Shown here in pieces: positions 1-9,906 of a stretch of DNA of 64,000 nt. Numbering within the stretch: position 1 is the stretch's first letter; every line of letters begins with the position of its first letter. The translations under genes and the position numbers were made by a program. The DNA is from GCA-2746605 sp963704835. GTDB lineage: Bacteria; Bacteroidota; Ignavibacteria; Ignavibacteriales; Melioribacteraceae. The stretch is from contig CAVPHW010000009.1 of NCBI GenBank assembly GCA_963704835.1, forward strand, positions 124,001 through 188,000, written 5' to 3'. The notes under the pieces are model-generated. The model had not been told where the DNA came from. It searched no databases and worked only from the letters and a program-made list of their open reading frames with translations.

Positions 1-1666
1 ATGATCACCAAGTGTAATTCTATCTTCATAATTAATCGTCCAGCCTTGTTTAATTCCTAAGGGAAGTTTGTTAAAGAGTGATAAAGACAAATCATGTTTT
101 AAATGTTCCAATACATATCTCGACTGAAACTCGGTCTGAATTTTGTCTGAATCTAAATAAGTATAATCAATTTTTATTTGTTCAAAAATTCCTGTTAAAA
201 AGTTCTCCTCTAATTTTAAAATAACTCCCAATTCAAATCCGGTTGTATTTACTTTTGTAATATTATCGGCTTTCCAAATTCCATCCTCATGGTTTAATAC
301 CCAATCAATTAAATTTGAGCCTTCTTTCCTAAAAACCGCAGTATTGATTTTAATATTTTTGAACAAATAATTTGCACCTATTTCATAATTGGTAGACTCT
401 TCTTGTTCAAGGTTAGAATTACCCAAGGTAACAGGGTCACTATAATAAAGTTCTGTGTAACTAGGAATTCGAAATGCTTTCCCATAATTAGCAAAAAACT
501 TTAATGAATTAATTGGCGAATATGCCAAGTCAAATCCCGGCCAAAAATTCCAACCAAAATTTGAATAATTATATGCAAATCCTCCAACACTAAAATTTAG
601 ATTTTGGGAAAAGTTTAGAATATGTTCAACGAAAAATCCCTTTTTTACTCTGTCATGATTTCCAAGATTATTACTCTCAATTATATCTTGCGAATACTCA
701 ACTCCAAAGCATGTCTTTCCTCCCAATATTGATGTTGTTGCCTGAAGTTCACCGCCATAAGAATCCGTTGAATGATTGTTTTTATAAAACGCAGGATTGC
801 TTTTATTTAGCACAAACTCATCGTCGTTCTGTCGCCAATAAATTTTGGGAAGCAGGGAAAAATTAGTTAAGATCTATATCCGCAGAAATAGCCGCAAGAT
901 GTGTTTTTGTTTTCTCCGCTTGATTTGGAAACCTTGTTGTATAAAAACTGTTGGCTCCAAAATCTTTGTCAGTGTAACCATAGATTGTATTAAGAATAGC
1001 ATTGTTAAATCTAAAGGAGTTATTCAGAGAAAAATTATAGCTATCAAATCCAGTGTTAAATCGATATCCATCGGACTTAATCTTTGAGAATGATATATTG
1101 TGAAAAGTATTCCCAATGTTATAAGTGGAGTTTAATCCAAGTTTAAAATAGTTGTTTTCACCTCCATTTATTTCTGCTTGTAGGCTATTAATAGCACTCT
1201 TTTTTGTTATTAAATTTATTACTCCGCTAAAAGCATTTGCTCCGTATATTCTTGAACCCTGCCCTTTTAAAATTTCAACACGCTCTAGTTGGTCAAATGA
1301 TATTGGAATATTCATATTATGGTGACCGGTTTGTGGGTCGATGAGTTTAATACCATCAATTAAAATTAATGATTGCTCAAAATTTCCACCACGTATTGAA
1401 ACGTCAGCTTGTATTCCTTCTGGTCCACGCTGCTTTATATCAATCCCACTAATTTGCTCTAGTAAATCTTGAATATTAGTAACTGGTAAAAGTTCCATCT
1501 CCCTTTGAGAGAGGACGCTTATACTCCTTCCTATTTCACTGAATAAAACGGGAACTCGATTTGCGGTCACAACCACACTATCCATTCTAAAATCTATGTC
1601 TGATTGTGAAATTATTTGAATGCTGATAATGTTTAATAAAGTAAAAAGTAAAAAAATGTATTTCAT
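1..1666 (-). CDS. TonB-dependent outer-membrane receptor, BtuB/siderophore-receptor type (frameshifted, 3' end outside window)
   Basis: Outer-membrane active transporter for a large substrate such as cobalamin or a ferric siderophore, powered by TonB. The start at 1666 gives a signal peptide ending near Ala/Ser-Gln (IISQSD), then a TonB-box-like DSVVVTA stretch. A plug domain follows (residues about 30-150) with SIRGGNFEQSLILIDGIKL and VEILKGQGSRIYGANAFSGVINLIT. Beta-barrel strands come next. The first frame stops at 863-865, but the barrel continues in another frame from about 870 to position 1 (for example FANYGKAFRIPSYTELYY, a conserved receptor motif). One surplus base lies within about 863-880. 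The C-terminus lies beyond the window. The substrate cannot be decided from sequence; the compact BtuB-like plug argues against a SusC protein. Confidence 0.88.
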
Positions 1667-2098
1667 GTAGATTCCTAGATCTTGATGTTTTAAAAAAAGT
1701 TGTATGAAGTTTGAGAAAAATTAAAACTTAATTTGGAAGATTAAATTGAATACAGTGGGCGATTCCAGGATCTAAAATTTTGGATATTAGCCAATCCCAA
1801 AGGTTCTAGCCTGTCTAAGTCAATCTTAAAGTGCAAACTGAAATAACAGCGTGAAACAACTGAGTTGTACAACAAACTTATTTTATGATATTTTTGACAA
1901 TAATAAAAACGAAAAAGGGGATTGTAAAGAATATGAAGACAAAGAATGATTATAACAATGAATAAGATCTCAATGTTAAAAATTACTAGATTCTAGCTCT
2001 AGTGCTTGATGTAAAGAACAGTTCAGATGTCCCGCCTAACATTATGGGAAGCATACTAATTTTCAAATAATTGAAATAAGTGCAACAAAAATATTAAA
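1667..2098. other. intergenic region upstream of the TonB receptor
   Basis: This 432-base gap lies between the receptor start and the 3' end of rseP, both on the minus strand, so it should hold the receptor promoter and leader. I see no convincing coding frame. A weak resemblance to a cobalamin riboswitch core on the minus strand (GCCCACTGTATT near 1750-1761) lacks a recognisable B12 box, so I do not call one. Confidence 0.4.
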
Positions 2099-3457
2099 CT
2101 ATAAACTTATAATATCCGAATAAATAACAAACGCCATGAACATTAGTAAAATTATAAATCCAAAATTTTGAATAGCTAATTTAAATTTTATCGGAAGCTC
2201 TCTTCTAATAACTCCCTCAATAAGAATTATTACCATATGTCCTCCATCCAACACTGGGAATGGCATAATGTTAATAATTGCTAAACTTAAACTAAGAATT
2301 GCCAAAAACATTATGAACGGAATTATTCCGGCATCAGCTGATTGAGAAGCAAATTTTGCAATTTTTACAGGTCCGCCAAATGAGTTTTCAAAAGCAATAT
2401 CTCCCCTAATAACGTTTCCAAACATTTTCAAAGTTAATGCAGTGTAACCACCAATATTTGTAACACTTTTTACAAGTGATTCACCTAATCCGTATTCTTT
2501 GTAATCAACTTCACCAGTGTAAGCATCTTGAAGACTAATGCCAATTAATCCGTTTGCTCCTGGTGTTACCTGTGTGCTGATGGTATCAGTATTTCTTAGC
2601 ATTTTAACTGGTAAAGCAACTTGTTTATGAGAGGAAATAACAGCTATTACTTGTTGTGAGGAATTGATCTTCATGTTATTGAGTTCTAAAAATATATCTC
2701 CTGATTCTAAACCAGCTTCTTCAGCCGGAGATTCCTTCATTACACTTCCAACAAGAGGTTTAGTATCACCAATTGTAAAAAAACTTGTTTCTTGAGCAGC
2801 TTTTGATAAAATATCTTTTGATGCTGTGAACTCAGTTACTTGACCAGCCCTATTAACAGAAACATTTACATTATTCCCCATATTTTCAATAAGCAAGGTG
2901 TTAAGTAAAGTTTCCCAATCATTAACTTCAGCACCATTAACGGAAAGTATTTTATCGAAGGATCTGAATCCTGCTTCATAGGCAAGGGTTGTATCAGCAA
3001 TTGATCCTATTGAAGTTGTTTTCATTATTTGTTTGCCCTGCGAATAATTTACTCCCCAAAAGATTACAATTGCAAGGAGAACATTCATTAAAACTCCGGC
3101 AGTGATAACAAATAATTTTTGATATGTTGGTTTAGCTCTAAACTCATATGGTTGAGGTTCTTTGTTCGCAAACTTAGTATCAAAGCTTTCATCAACCATT
3201 CCGGCAATTTTTACATAACCACCAAGAGGCAGAAGACAAACTTTATAATCTGTATGTCCTTGTAAATCAAGATCTTCATCTAAGGAACCAAATGTAAAGT
3301 GATTAATTTGATTCCAGCCAAATAGTCTTTTACCAAATCCAATAGCAAAAGCATCAGTTCTCATTTTACAAATTCTTGCAGCAAGAAAATGCCCAAGTTC
3401 ATGCACAAATACCAAAATAGCAATTGTGATAATAAAATATATAGTTGAATCAACCAA
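2099..3457 (-). CDS. rseP: RIP zinc metalloprotease RseP (site-2 protease)
   Basis: Intramembrane zinc protease that cleaves anti-sigma factors and remnant signal peptides in the inner membrane. The first membrane segment carries the H19-E20-L-G-H23 zinc motif. A second transmembrane segment follows around residues 118-134. Two PDZ-like domains lie at about 140-310; the second contains ESPAEEAGLESGDIFLELN. The C-terminal membrane segments carry the LDGGH motif that supplies the third zinc ligand. At 452 residues it has the usual family length. It sits 11 bases after dxr on the same strand, an arrangement common in bacteria that suggests co-transcription. All key residues are present. Confidence 0.97.
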   Translation of the reverse strand: MVDSTIYFIITIAILVFVHELGHFLAARICKMRTDAFAIGFGKRLFGWNQINHFTFGSLDEDLDLQGHTDYKVCLLPLGGYVKIAGMVDESFDTKFANKEPQPYEFRAKPTYQKLFVITAGVLMNVLLAIVIFWGVNYSQGKQIMKTTSIGSIADTTLAYEAGFRSFDKILSVNGAEVNDWETLLNTLLIENMGNNVNVSVNRAGQVTEFTASKDILSKAAQETSFFTIGDTKPLVGSVMKESPAEEAGLESGDIFLELNNMKINSSQQVIAVISSHKQVALPVKMLRNTDTISTQVTPGANGLIGISLQDAYTGEVDYKEYGLGESLVKSVTNIGGYTALTLKMFGNVIRGDIAFENSFGGPVKIAKFASQSADAGIIPFIMFLAILSLSLAIINIMPFPVLDGGHMVIILIEGVIRRELPIKFKLAIQNFGFIILLMFMAFVIYSDIISL

Positions 3458-3468
3458 AACACTTTCTC

Positions 3469-4611
3469 CTAATTAAATTTGTGTGATACTTCTCTGGTAT
3501 GACGATCACATTCTAAAATTGTTTCGTAATCAATATTAAACTTAGTTTCAATATTATTCAATGAATAATCGATTAAATCTGGTATTTGTGTAAATTTAAT
3601 TTGTCTATTCAAAAATTTCGCAACAGCAACTTCATTTGCAGCATTAAGTATACAAGCAGATGTTCCACCTTGTTCCATCGAATCAATTGCAAGCTTTAAA
3701 CATTTAAACTTTACAAGGTTAGGCTCAAAAAAAGTTAGTTCCTTTAAAGTAGAGAAATTAGTATTTACAAAACTACTTTTAAATCTTTCCGGATAAGTTA
3801 AAGCGTACTGAATTGGCAATTTCATATCCGGCAAACTAAGCTGTGCTTTAATACTTCCATCAATAAATTCAACCATTGAATGAATTATAGATTGTGGATG
3901 AACAACCACATCTATTTTATCTTTAGGTAAATTAAAAAGCCAATGTGCTTCAATTACTTCCAACCCTTTATTCATCATAGTTGCTGAATCAATTGTTATT
4001 TTGTTCCCCATTTCCCAATTTGGGTGATTCAATGCTTCTTCAACCGTAACATTCTCAATTTCTTCAATTGATTTGTTCAAGAAAGGTCCACCAGAAGCAG
4101 TAATTATTAATTTTTCAATAGTCTTATTTTGTTCGCCAACCAAACATTGAAAAATAGCACTGTGTTCAGAATCAACTGGAATAATTTCAGCATTATGTTG
4201 CTTGGCTAGCTGCATAACAATTTGACCTGCAGCAACTAAAGTTTCTTTATTAGCCAGAGCAATTCGTTTTCCTCTTTTTATTCCTTCAATAGTTGGTGCC
4301 AACCCAGAAAATCCAACAAGCGAAGAAACTAAAATATCAAAATCACATGTTTTGGTTAATTCAACAAGTCCTTCATCACCACTTAGAACATCACATATAG
4401 TTGCTAAAGATTTTTTTATTTCTTCCGCTTTATTTTTATTTCGGACAACAATAAACTTGGGTTTAAATTCTCTGACTTGTTTTTCTAGTAATTCTATGTT
4501 CGAATTTGCTGTTAATCCAACAATTTCGAAACTATCCTTGAAGTTACGTACCACATCAAGTGTACTAACTCCAATGGAACCGGTCGAACCTAAAATTAGT
4601 ATCTTTTTCAT
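3469..4611 (-). CDS. dxr: 1-deoxy-D-xylulose 5-phosphate reductoisomerase
   Basis: Second enzyme of the MEP isoprenoid pathway. It converts 1-deoxy-D-xylulose 5-phosphate and NADPH to 2-C-methyl-D-erythritol 4-phosphate. The N-terminal NADPH-binding loop G8-S-T-G-S-I-G14 is clear. The metal and substrate site is seen as VDSEHSAIFQCL (about residue 147) and ITASGGPF. NHPNWEMGNKITIDSATMMNKGLEVIEA is the family catalytic-loop region, and the C-terminal helical domain follows. The length of 380 residues is normal. It is transcribed just ahead of rseP. Confidence 0.98.
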   Translation of the reverse strand: MKKILILGSTGSIGVSTLDVVRNFKDSFEIVGLTANSNIELLEKQVREFKPKFIVVRNKNKAEEIKKSLATICDVLSGDEGLVELTKTCDFDILVSSLVGFSGLAPTIEGIKRGKRIALANKETLVAAGQIVMQLAKQHNAEIIPVDSEHSAIFQCLVGEQNKTIEKLIITASGGPFLNKSIEEIENVTVEEALNHPNWEMGNKITIDSATMMNKGLEVIEAHWLFNLPKDKIDVVVHPQSIIHSMVEFIDGSIKAQLSLPDMKLPIQYALTYPERFKSSFVNTNFSTLKELTFFEPNLVKFKCLKLAIDSMEQGGTSACILNAANEVAVAKFLNRQIKFTQIPDLIDYSLNNIETKFNIDYETILECDRHTREVSHKFN

Positions 4612-4678
4612 TAAACAGTTTTTTGAATTTCAATCCAACCATAAAGATAGTACAATAACTATCTATAGTAAATATCAA

Positions 4679-5152
4679 TTATGAATAGAATCTGTGAGTT
4701 ATTGCAAATATAAAATTCAGAATAACAAGGATATTGATAATTTTATTTGTTGAAACTACCGAATTAAATAATTTTCCTACCTCATTACCCCCAGAATTAT
4801 TAATAGCGTTTCTCAATTTTTTTGAGCTAGGAATTATTTTTGCAAAAGTTAAAGCTAAAATAATAACAAATATAATCTGTTTTGTTGCTAACCAATGAGC
4901 ATGAGACATATCAAAAAATCCAAAACCTGGATTTAGTGATACCAGAATTATTCCGGTTAATGCGATGCCAACTGCACCTACAATTCCAAATAAATTTGTA
5001 AACTGCAAATAAAGAGAAATAAATTCGTTTTTTGTTTTATTATCAGAGGTTGACATAATTTTACTTTTTAAAATTAGTTCTGCGGCAAAAAAGATTATCC
5101 AAATTCCCGCAAAAATTATGTGTAAAGCCACTAATGTTTGATAATGCTGCAT
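4679..5152 (-). CDS. four-helix integral membrane protein, CopD/DUF2269-like
   Basis: 157 residues with four predicted transmembrane helices (about 5-28, 52-73, 84-104 and 130-153). Histidines sit inside the helices (H11 in LHIIFAGIW; SHAHWLA near residue 85), a layout seen in small CopD/DUF2269-like membrane proteins that may bind haem or metal. That assignment rests on topology and pattern only. It lies 67 bases upstream of dxr and 18 bases downstream of the nitronate monooxygenase-like gene, so all three may share a transcript. Function unknown. Confidence 0.7.
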   Translation of the reverse strand: MQHYQTLVALHIIFAGIWIIFFAAELILKSKIMSTSDNKTKNEFISLYLQFTNLFGIVGAVGIALTGIILVSLNPGFGFFDMSHAHWLATKQIIFVIILALTFAKIIPSSKKLRNAINNSGGNEVGKLFNSVVSTNKIINILVILNFIFAITHRFYS

Positions 5153-5170
5153 ATAGTTTCCTTTCTTCTA

Positions 5171-6091
5171 TTATAATATTTTTAATGTTTTGTAAGCCGT
5201 ATTGTATTCGTTAATTATTCTGTTAAATAGTTCCTCTACAGTAGGGATATCCTTAATTAACCCACTACTTTGGCTGGCTTCTAACATTCCTTCGTCTAAG
5301 TTTCCCTCAAAAATTCCTCTCATTTCTCTTTTTGAACCTAGCAATTCTCTTTGGATGTCTAAATCTATACAATTTTGTTCCATCTCGGAAATTTCTTGGC
5401 TAAACTTATTTTTTATGACTCTTGCCATTCCCAGTTTTTTTAGAATTAGTTGAGTGTCTTTATCAGCTGAATTTACAACTGCATTTTTATAGTTAACATG
5501 TGCAGATGATTCTTGGGTCACCGCAAACCTAGTTCCAATTTGAACTCCTTCAGCTCCCAATGAAAGGGCGGCTAAAATTCCCCTTCCATCACTAATTCCG
5601 CCAGCTGCAATAACCGGAATTTTTAGAGAATCAACCAATTGTGGGATAAGAGAAAAAGTTGTTATTTCATCAAGTCCATTGTGTCCACCAGCTTCAACAC
5701 CTTCTCCAACGATTGCATCACATCCAACACTTTCTGCTTTTAAAGCAAATTTTAATGATGGAACCACATGAATGACCTTGATGTTGTTTTTTTTAAATAG
5801 GTCAATAAATTTTCCTGGATGTCCGGCTGATGTAAAAACTATTCCTACATTTTCCTCAATTATTACTTTTGCTAAATCTTCAGCATCACCACGTAAAAGA
5901 GGTAAATTTATTCCAAATGGATTTTTTGTTGCACTTTTACAGTTTTGAATATGCTCTCTAAGCAATTCAGGCTTCATTGAACCTGAGCCAATCAAACCTA
6001 AACCGCCATTGTTTGAGACAGCTGATGCTAATTTCCATCCAGAAACCCAAACCATTCCAGCTTGTATTATTGGGTATTTTATTTGAAACAA
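5171..6091 (-). CDS. nitronate monooxygenase family flavoprotein (NPD/FabK-like)
   Basis: FMN-dependent TIM-barrel enzyme of the 2-nitropropane dioxygenase family, which also includes the enoyl-ACP reductase FabK. The N-terminus IKYPIIQAGMVWVSG gives the family's (P)IIQAPM-like strand. GEGVEAGGHNG (about residue 130) carries the conserved Gly-rich loop with the His found in the family. VIAAGGISDGRGILAALSLGAEGVQIGTRFAVTQES is the phosphate-binding half of the FMN site. The length of 306 residues fits. Nitronate oxidation and FabK-type reduction cannot be told apart here. It is the first gene of the minus-strand cluster and is divergent from metK. Confidence 0.88.
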   Translation of the reverse strand: MFQIKYPIIQAGMVWVSGWKLASAVSNNGGLGLIGSGSMKPELLREHIQNCKSATKNPFGINLPLLRGDAEDLAKVIIEENVGIVFTSAGHPGKFIDLFKKNNIKVIHVVPSLKFALKAESVGCDAIVGEGVEAGGHNGLDEITTFSLIPQLVDSLKIPVIAAGGISDGRGILAALSLGAEGVQIGTRFAVTQESSAHVNYKNAVVNSADKDTQLILKKLGMARVIKNKFSQEISEMEQNCIDLDIQRELLGSKREMRGIFEGNLDEGMLEASQSSGLIKDIPTVEELFNRIINEYNTAYKTLKIL

Positions 6092-6235
6092 ATCAATTAT
6101 TCTATTAATTACCTACTCCTTAATTATTTAATATAATTTCGATTATTTTGACAATAGGTCAGTTTTTCTCTAAGTTTTAAAGTTAGATATAACAATTAAA
6201 TGAATTTCTTAATAAAAATAACAAAAGGGGTTTAA

Positions 6236-7378
6236 ATGTCCTATTTTTTTACGTCTGAATCAGTTTCAGAAGGTCACCCAGATAAAGTATCAGATGCCAT
6301 TTCTGATGGAGTGCTTGATGCGATTTTAGCTCAAGATCCTAATGCAAGAGTTGCCTGCGAAACATTTGTTACAACAGGATTAGTTTTGGTTGGTGGAGAA
6401 ATTACAACTACTGCTTATGTAGATATTCAAGAAATAGTGAGAGAAACAGTTAAAAATATAGGTTATACAGAAGCTGAATATAAATTTGATTCTGAATCCT
6501 GCTCCGTGTTGAATGCCATTCATTCTCAATCACCAGACATTGCAATGGGTGTTGATACAGGCGGCGCCGGAGATCAAGGGATTATGTTTGGTTATGCTTG
6601 TAATCAAACACCTGAGCTTATGCCTATGCCAATTGTTTATTCGCACAAACTTGTAAAAAAACTTGCAGATATTAGAAAAAGAAACAAAAAGTTGATGCCA
6701 TACCTAAGACCTGATTCAAAATCTCAGGTTACAGTTGAGTATGATGAAAATAATAAACCACTTAGAGTTGATACGGTTGTAATTTCAACTCAGCATGACG
6801 CAAAGGTGAGCCAGAAAAGAATCAAAGCAGATGTAATTAAAAATGTTATTCAAAAAGTAATTCCTGCGAGACTATTAGATAAAAACACTAAATACCATGT
6901 GAATCCAACAGGTAGATTTGAAATTGGTGGTCCACATGGCGACAGCGGATTAACAGGAAGAAAAATTATTGTGGATACATACGGCGGTTGGGCTCCTCAC
7001 GGTGGTGGTGCTTTTTCTGGTAAAGATCCATCTAAAGTTGATAGAAGTGCAACATATGCCGCAAGACATATTGCTAAAAATGTTGTTGCAGCTAAACTTG
7101 CAAAAGAATGTTTAGTTCAGTTAGCATACGCTATTGGAGTTGCTGATCCGGTATCAGTTTATGTTGATACTAAAGGAACCGGAGTAATTTCCGATAATGA
7201 AATTTCTGCAATGATTCAAAAAGAAGTTAATTTAACTCCAAAAGGAATTATTGATAGATTAAAATTAAAAGCTCCAATTTATCAGAAAACGTCTGCCTAT
7301 GGTCACTTTGGTAGAAATGAATTTTCTTGGGAACAATTGGATTTGGTTGATAAATTTAAAAAGTATATGAAAGGTTAA
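6236..7378 (+). CDS. metK: S-adenosylmethionine synthetase
   Basis: Makes S-adenosylmethionine from methionine and ATP. The N-terminus FTSESVSEGHPDK holds the ATP-binding H14 and metal-binding D16. GGAGDQGIMFGYA (about residue 101) is family signature 1 and GGGAFSGKDPSKVDRSA (about 258-274) is signature 2. The length of 380 residues is standard. A strong ribosome-binding site (AAAGGGG) lies 5-11 bases before the ATG. Its stop codon is two bases before the ahcY start, so the two genes form an operon making and recycling the methyl donor. Confidence 0.98.
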   Translation: MSYFFTSESVSEGHPDKVSDAISDGVLDAILAQDPNARVACETFVTTGLVLVGGEITTTAYVDIQEIVRETVKNIGYTEAEYKFDSESCSVLNAIHSQSPDIAMGVDTGGAGDQGIMFGYACNQTPELMPMPIVYSHKLVKKLADIRKRNKKLMPYLRPDSKSQVTVEYDENNKPLRVDTVVISTQHDAKVSQKRIKADVIKNVIQKVIPARLLDKNTKYHVNPTGRFEIGGPHGDSGLTGRKIIVDTYGGWAPHGGGAFSGKDPSKVDRSATYAARHIAKNVVAAKLAKECLVQLAYAIGVADPVSVYVDTKGTGVISDNEISAMIQKEVNLTPKGIIDRLKLKAPIYQKTSAYGHFGRNEFSWEQLDLVDKFKKYMKG

Positions 7379-7380
7379 AA

Positions 7381-8703
7381 ATGAACGAAGTTAATAATGC
7401 TGTAGAATATATTCCTTACAAAGTAAAAGATATTTCTTTAGCCGAGTGGGGGAGAAAAGAAATAAAATTGGCTGAAGCGGAAATGCCAGGACTAATGTCT
7501 TTGCGTGAACAATACAGAGAATTAAAACCACTAAAAGGTGCAAGAATCGCGGGATGTTTACACATGACAATCCAAACTGCTGTTCTTATAGAAACCTTGG
7601 TTGAACTTGGTGCAGATGTGACTTGGTCGTCTTGCAATATTTTCTCGACTCAAGATCATGCTGCTTCTGCAATTGCTGCAGCCGGAATTCCAGTTTATGC
7701 TTGGAAAGGTATGAACGAAAAAGAATTTGACTGGTGCATTGAGCAGACACTATTTTTTGGTGAAGATAGAAAACCATTAAATATGATTTTGGATGATGGC
7801 GGTGATTTAACAAATATGGTTCTTGATCGCTTTCCTGAATTAGCTGCTGGAATTAAAGGTTTATCAGAAGAAACAACGACCGGAGTTCACAGACTTTATG
7901 AAAGAGTAGAGAATGGAACTCTTCCAATTCCCGCTATTAATGTTAACGACTCAGTTACTAAATCAAAATTTGATAATAAATATGGCTGTAGAGAATCTCT
8001 AGTTGATGCATTGCGCAGAGCAACTGATTTAATGATGGCTGGAAAAGTTGCTGTTGTTGCAGGTTACGGAGATGTTGGCAAAGGTTCTGCTGAATCTTTG
8101 AGTCGTGCTGGTGTTAGAGTTATGGTTTCTGAAATCGATCCTATTTGTGCTCTTCAAGCAGCAATGGAAGGTTTTGAAGTTAAGAGATTTTTAGATGCTG
8201 TTCCTCTTGCTGATATAATTGTAACTGCAACCGGAAACAAGGACATTGTAAAAGAAGAATCTTTTAGGTTAATGAAGGATAAAGCTGTTGTTTGTAATAT
8301 CGGTCATTTTGATAATGAAATTGATATGGCTTGGTTAAATAAAAATTACGGACAAACAAAAGATACTGTTAAACCTCAAGTTGATATTTATACTATTGAT
8401 GGAAAAGAAATTATTGTATTGGCTGAAGGAAGATTGGTAAATCTAGGCTGTGCAACCGGACATCCATCTTTTGTGATGAGTAACTCTTTTACAAATCAAA
8501 CACTGGCCCAACTGGAACTTTGGAAAAATTCTGATAAATATGAAAATAAAGTTTATATGCTGCCAAAACATTTAGATGAACAAGTAGCAAGACTTCACTT
8601 GGAAAAAGTTGGGGCTCAATTAGATACCCTTTCTGAAGAACAAGCTAAATATATTGGCGTAACAGTTAAAGGTCCTTATAAACCAGATTATTATCGTTAT
8701 TAA
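7381..8703 (+). CDS. ahcY: adenosylhomocysteinase (SAH hydrolase)
   Basis: Reversibly hydrolyses S-adenosylhomocysteine to adenosine and homocysteine, with bound NAD. The substrate domain shows ARIAGCLHMTIQTAVLIETL and WSSCNIFSTQDHAA. The Rossmann loop VVAGYGDVGKGSAESL (about residues 224-239) binds NAD. The C-terminal tail ends in KPDYYRY, the family's conserved Lys-Tyr-Arg-Tyr end. The 440-residue length matches bacterial enzymes. It directly follows metK and removes the inhibitory by-product of SAM-dependent methylation. Confidence 0.98.
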   Translation: MNEVNNAVEYIPYKVKDISLAEWGRKEIKLAEAEMPGLMSLREQYRELKPLKGARIAGCLHMTIQTAVLIETLVELGADVTWSSCNIFSTQDHAASAIAAAGIPVYAWKGMNEKEFDWCIEQTLFFGEDRKPLNMILDDGGDLTNMVLDRFPELAAGIKGLSEETTTGVHRLYERVENGTLPIPAINVNDSVTKSKFDNKYGCRESLVDALRRATDLMMAGKVAVVAGYGDVGKGSAESLSRAGVRVMVSEIDPICALQAAMEGFEVKRFLDAVPLADIIVTATGNKDIVKEESFRLMKDKAVVCNIGHFDNEIDMAWLNKNYGQTKDTVKPQVDIYTIDGKEIIVLAEGRLVNLGCATGHPSFVMSNSFTNQTLAQLELWKNSDKYENKVYMLPKHLDEQVARLHLEKVGAQLDTLSEEQAKYIGVTVKGPYKPDYYRY

Positions 8704-8722
8704 TTAGTTCTATTTATTTGTC

Positions 8723-8755
8723 ATTCCGGTTCCGTCAACTGACGGATACCGGAAT
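8723..8755 (+). repeat. GTCATTCCGG-type hairpin repeat after ahcY
   Basis: Inverted repeat 19 bases after the ahcY stop. The arms ATTCCGGT/ACCGGAAT and TCCGTCA/TGACGGA are separated by one bulged base. It belongs by appearance to the GTCATTCC... family of short palindromic repeats found elsewhere in this window, and it may also stop or protect the metK-ahcY transcript. It is not followed by a good T-tract. Confidence 0.6.
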
Positions 8756-8790
8756 CTTAAATATTAAAGTGTAGTTTATAATATATTGTA

Positions 8791-8812
8791 ATTCCAGCCT
8801 TTGAGCTGGAAT
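8791..8812. terminator. hairpin between convergent ahcY and the hypothetical gene
   Basis: Perfect 8-base arms ATTCCAGC/GCTGGAAT around a six-base loop, two bases from the stop of the minus-strand gene. On the plus strand it is followed by CATTATTTT. It could act as a bidirectional terminator for the two convergent genes. It shares the ATTCC...GGAAT ends of the neighbouring repeat. Confidence 0.5.
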
Positions 8813-8814
8813 CA

Positions 8815-9162
8815 TTATTTTAGACCAGAATTATACTCCTCAATAGTAATCAAATCATTTTTTAACATTTCAAAATGCATCGTTTTATCAGCCATTTCCG
8901 TAATTGTTTTATAAATTAAATATTCCATATCTGCATTACTACTTAGATGCTTTTGTGTATCTTTCTCATTTAGGTTAGAATGATTATCTTTTAAAAATCT
9001 AGCAGTTATATCAACTGCTAAATCTTCAAGTGAAGTAACATCGTTTTCAATGAAATCGAGTTTCTTGTATTTATGATTCAAATAAGCTAATGAAATGTTA
9101 TATGCAAATTTGATTAAACGTTCTTTTCCATTTACCATATTATTATTGCGAGAATTATTCAT
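8815..9162 (-). CDS. hypothetical protein, small, helical
   Basis: 115 residues with no signal peptide or membrane segment. The composition is charged and predicted helical (KERLIKFAYNISLAYLNHKYKKLDFIE, SLEDLAVDITARFL, DMEYLIYKTITEMADKTMHFEMLKND). I do not recognise the family. It stands alone, convergent with ahcY and 117 bases upstream of the end of the response-regulator gene on the same strand. The first residues (MNNSRNNNMV) are low in complexity, and a start at the internal Met9 is possible. Confidence 0.5.
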   Translation of the reverse strand: MNNSRNNNMVNGKERLIKFAYNISLAYLNHKYKKLDFIENDVTSLEDLAVDITARFLKDNHSNLNEKDTQKHLSSNADMEYLIYKTITEMADKTMHFEMLKNDLITIEEYNSGLK

Positions 9163-9279
9163 TCCAATCCCATGATTTTTCTTTTAAAAAATAAAATAGT
9201 TTGTAAATTTTAAAATTTAAATCCCCACAAATAAGTATTTAGTCTACTTAATTATGGGTACTTGGATTGAAGGTCTTTT

Positions 9280-9876
9280 TTAGTGATTGTTTTGTAAAAA
9301 GCCGACTAATTCAGCGGTGGCACTAAGTTTGGTTTTATCGAGAATGTTTTTTCGGTGTGTATCAACTGTGTGTTTACTTATAAATAATTCGTCTGCAATT
9401 TGCTTACTGCTTTTTCCTAAAACAAGATTATTTAAAACTTCAATTTCTCTTTCTGTAAAATTATATTTATCAATAATGTGTTGTGGTATTTTGTTTACTT
9501 CTTTTCCAATCAGCGTTTCATAAAATCTATTTAGCGCATTTTTAAGTTCATCAATATCTACGGGCTTTAAAAGAAAATCAAATGCCGCAGCTCGTATTGC
9601 TTTTATGGCATATTGGTTATAACCAGTTACAAAAATAAATTTTGGGTTTAGATTTTGTTCGCGGACTTCCACAATAATATCAAACCCAGATTTTCTTGGC
9701 ATTTCTACATCAATAAAAATTAAGTTTGGCTTTATCTCAATAATTTTATTTAATGCATCATCTGGGTTATCAATTTTATACAAAACATTTACAAAATCAA
9801 ACTTGGTAAGAAGAGATTCAAGTCTGTCTAGTGCTTCTGTTTCCTCATCAATTAGAATGCAGTTAATTTCGTTCAT
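9280..9876 (-). CDS. response regulator: LytTR-type receiver with LuxR-type DNA-binding domain
   Basis: 198 residues. The receiver (about 4-120) resembles those of LytT/AlgR regulators: acidic DEE near residue 10, phospho-acceptor Asp in FIDVEMPRKSGFD, then FVTGYNQYAIKAIRAAAFDFLLKPVD. The output is a LuxR/NarL helix-turn-helix instead of LytTR (FTEREIEVLNNLVLGKSSKQIADEL, then SKHTVDTHRKNIL). It is the partner of the LytS-type kinase 78 bases upstream on the same strand. A 22-base perfect palindrome sits in the gap. It probably acts as a transcription activator; targets are unknown. Confidence 0.93.
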   Translation of the reverse strand: MNEINCILIDEETEALDRLESLLTKFDFVNVLYKIDNPDDALNKIIEIKPNLIFIDVEMPRKSGFDIIVEVREQNLNPKFIFVTGYNQYAIKAIRAAAFDFLLKPVDIDELKNALNRFYETLIGKEVNKIPQHIIDKYNFTEREIEVLNNLVLGKSSKQIADELFISKHTVDTHRKNILDKTKLSATAELVGFLQNNH

Positions 9877-9906
9877 AAGTTATTAGATTCTTATTTTTAT
9901 ATGTTG

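Noticed and set aside
1741..1860. Possible cobalamin riboswitch on the minus strand upstream of the TonB receptor
   Set aside because: The region contains GCCCACTGTATT, similar to part of the core, but no B12 box and no consistent stems could be found by eye. A covariance-model search with the Rfam cobalamin model would settle it; a significant hit would reverse this.
6092..6235. SAM or SAH riboswitch upstream of metK-ahcY
   Set aside because: The 144-base leader is AT rich and shows no recognisable riboswitch core; a TTGACA at about 6149-6154 has only a weak -10 partner.
7416..7813. Long open frames on the opposite strand of ahcY, mfd, aceE and other genes
   Set aside because: They lie wholly inside well-conserved genes in other frames, have no ribosome-binding sites and unusual composition; they are shadows.
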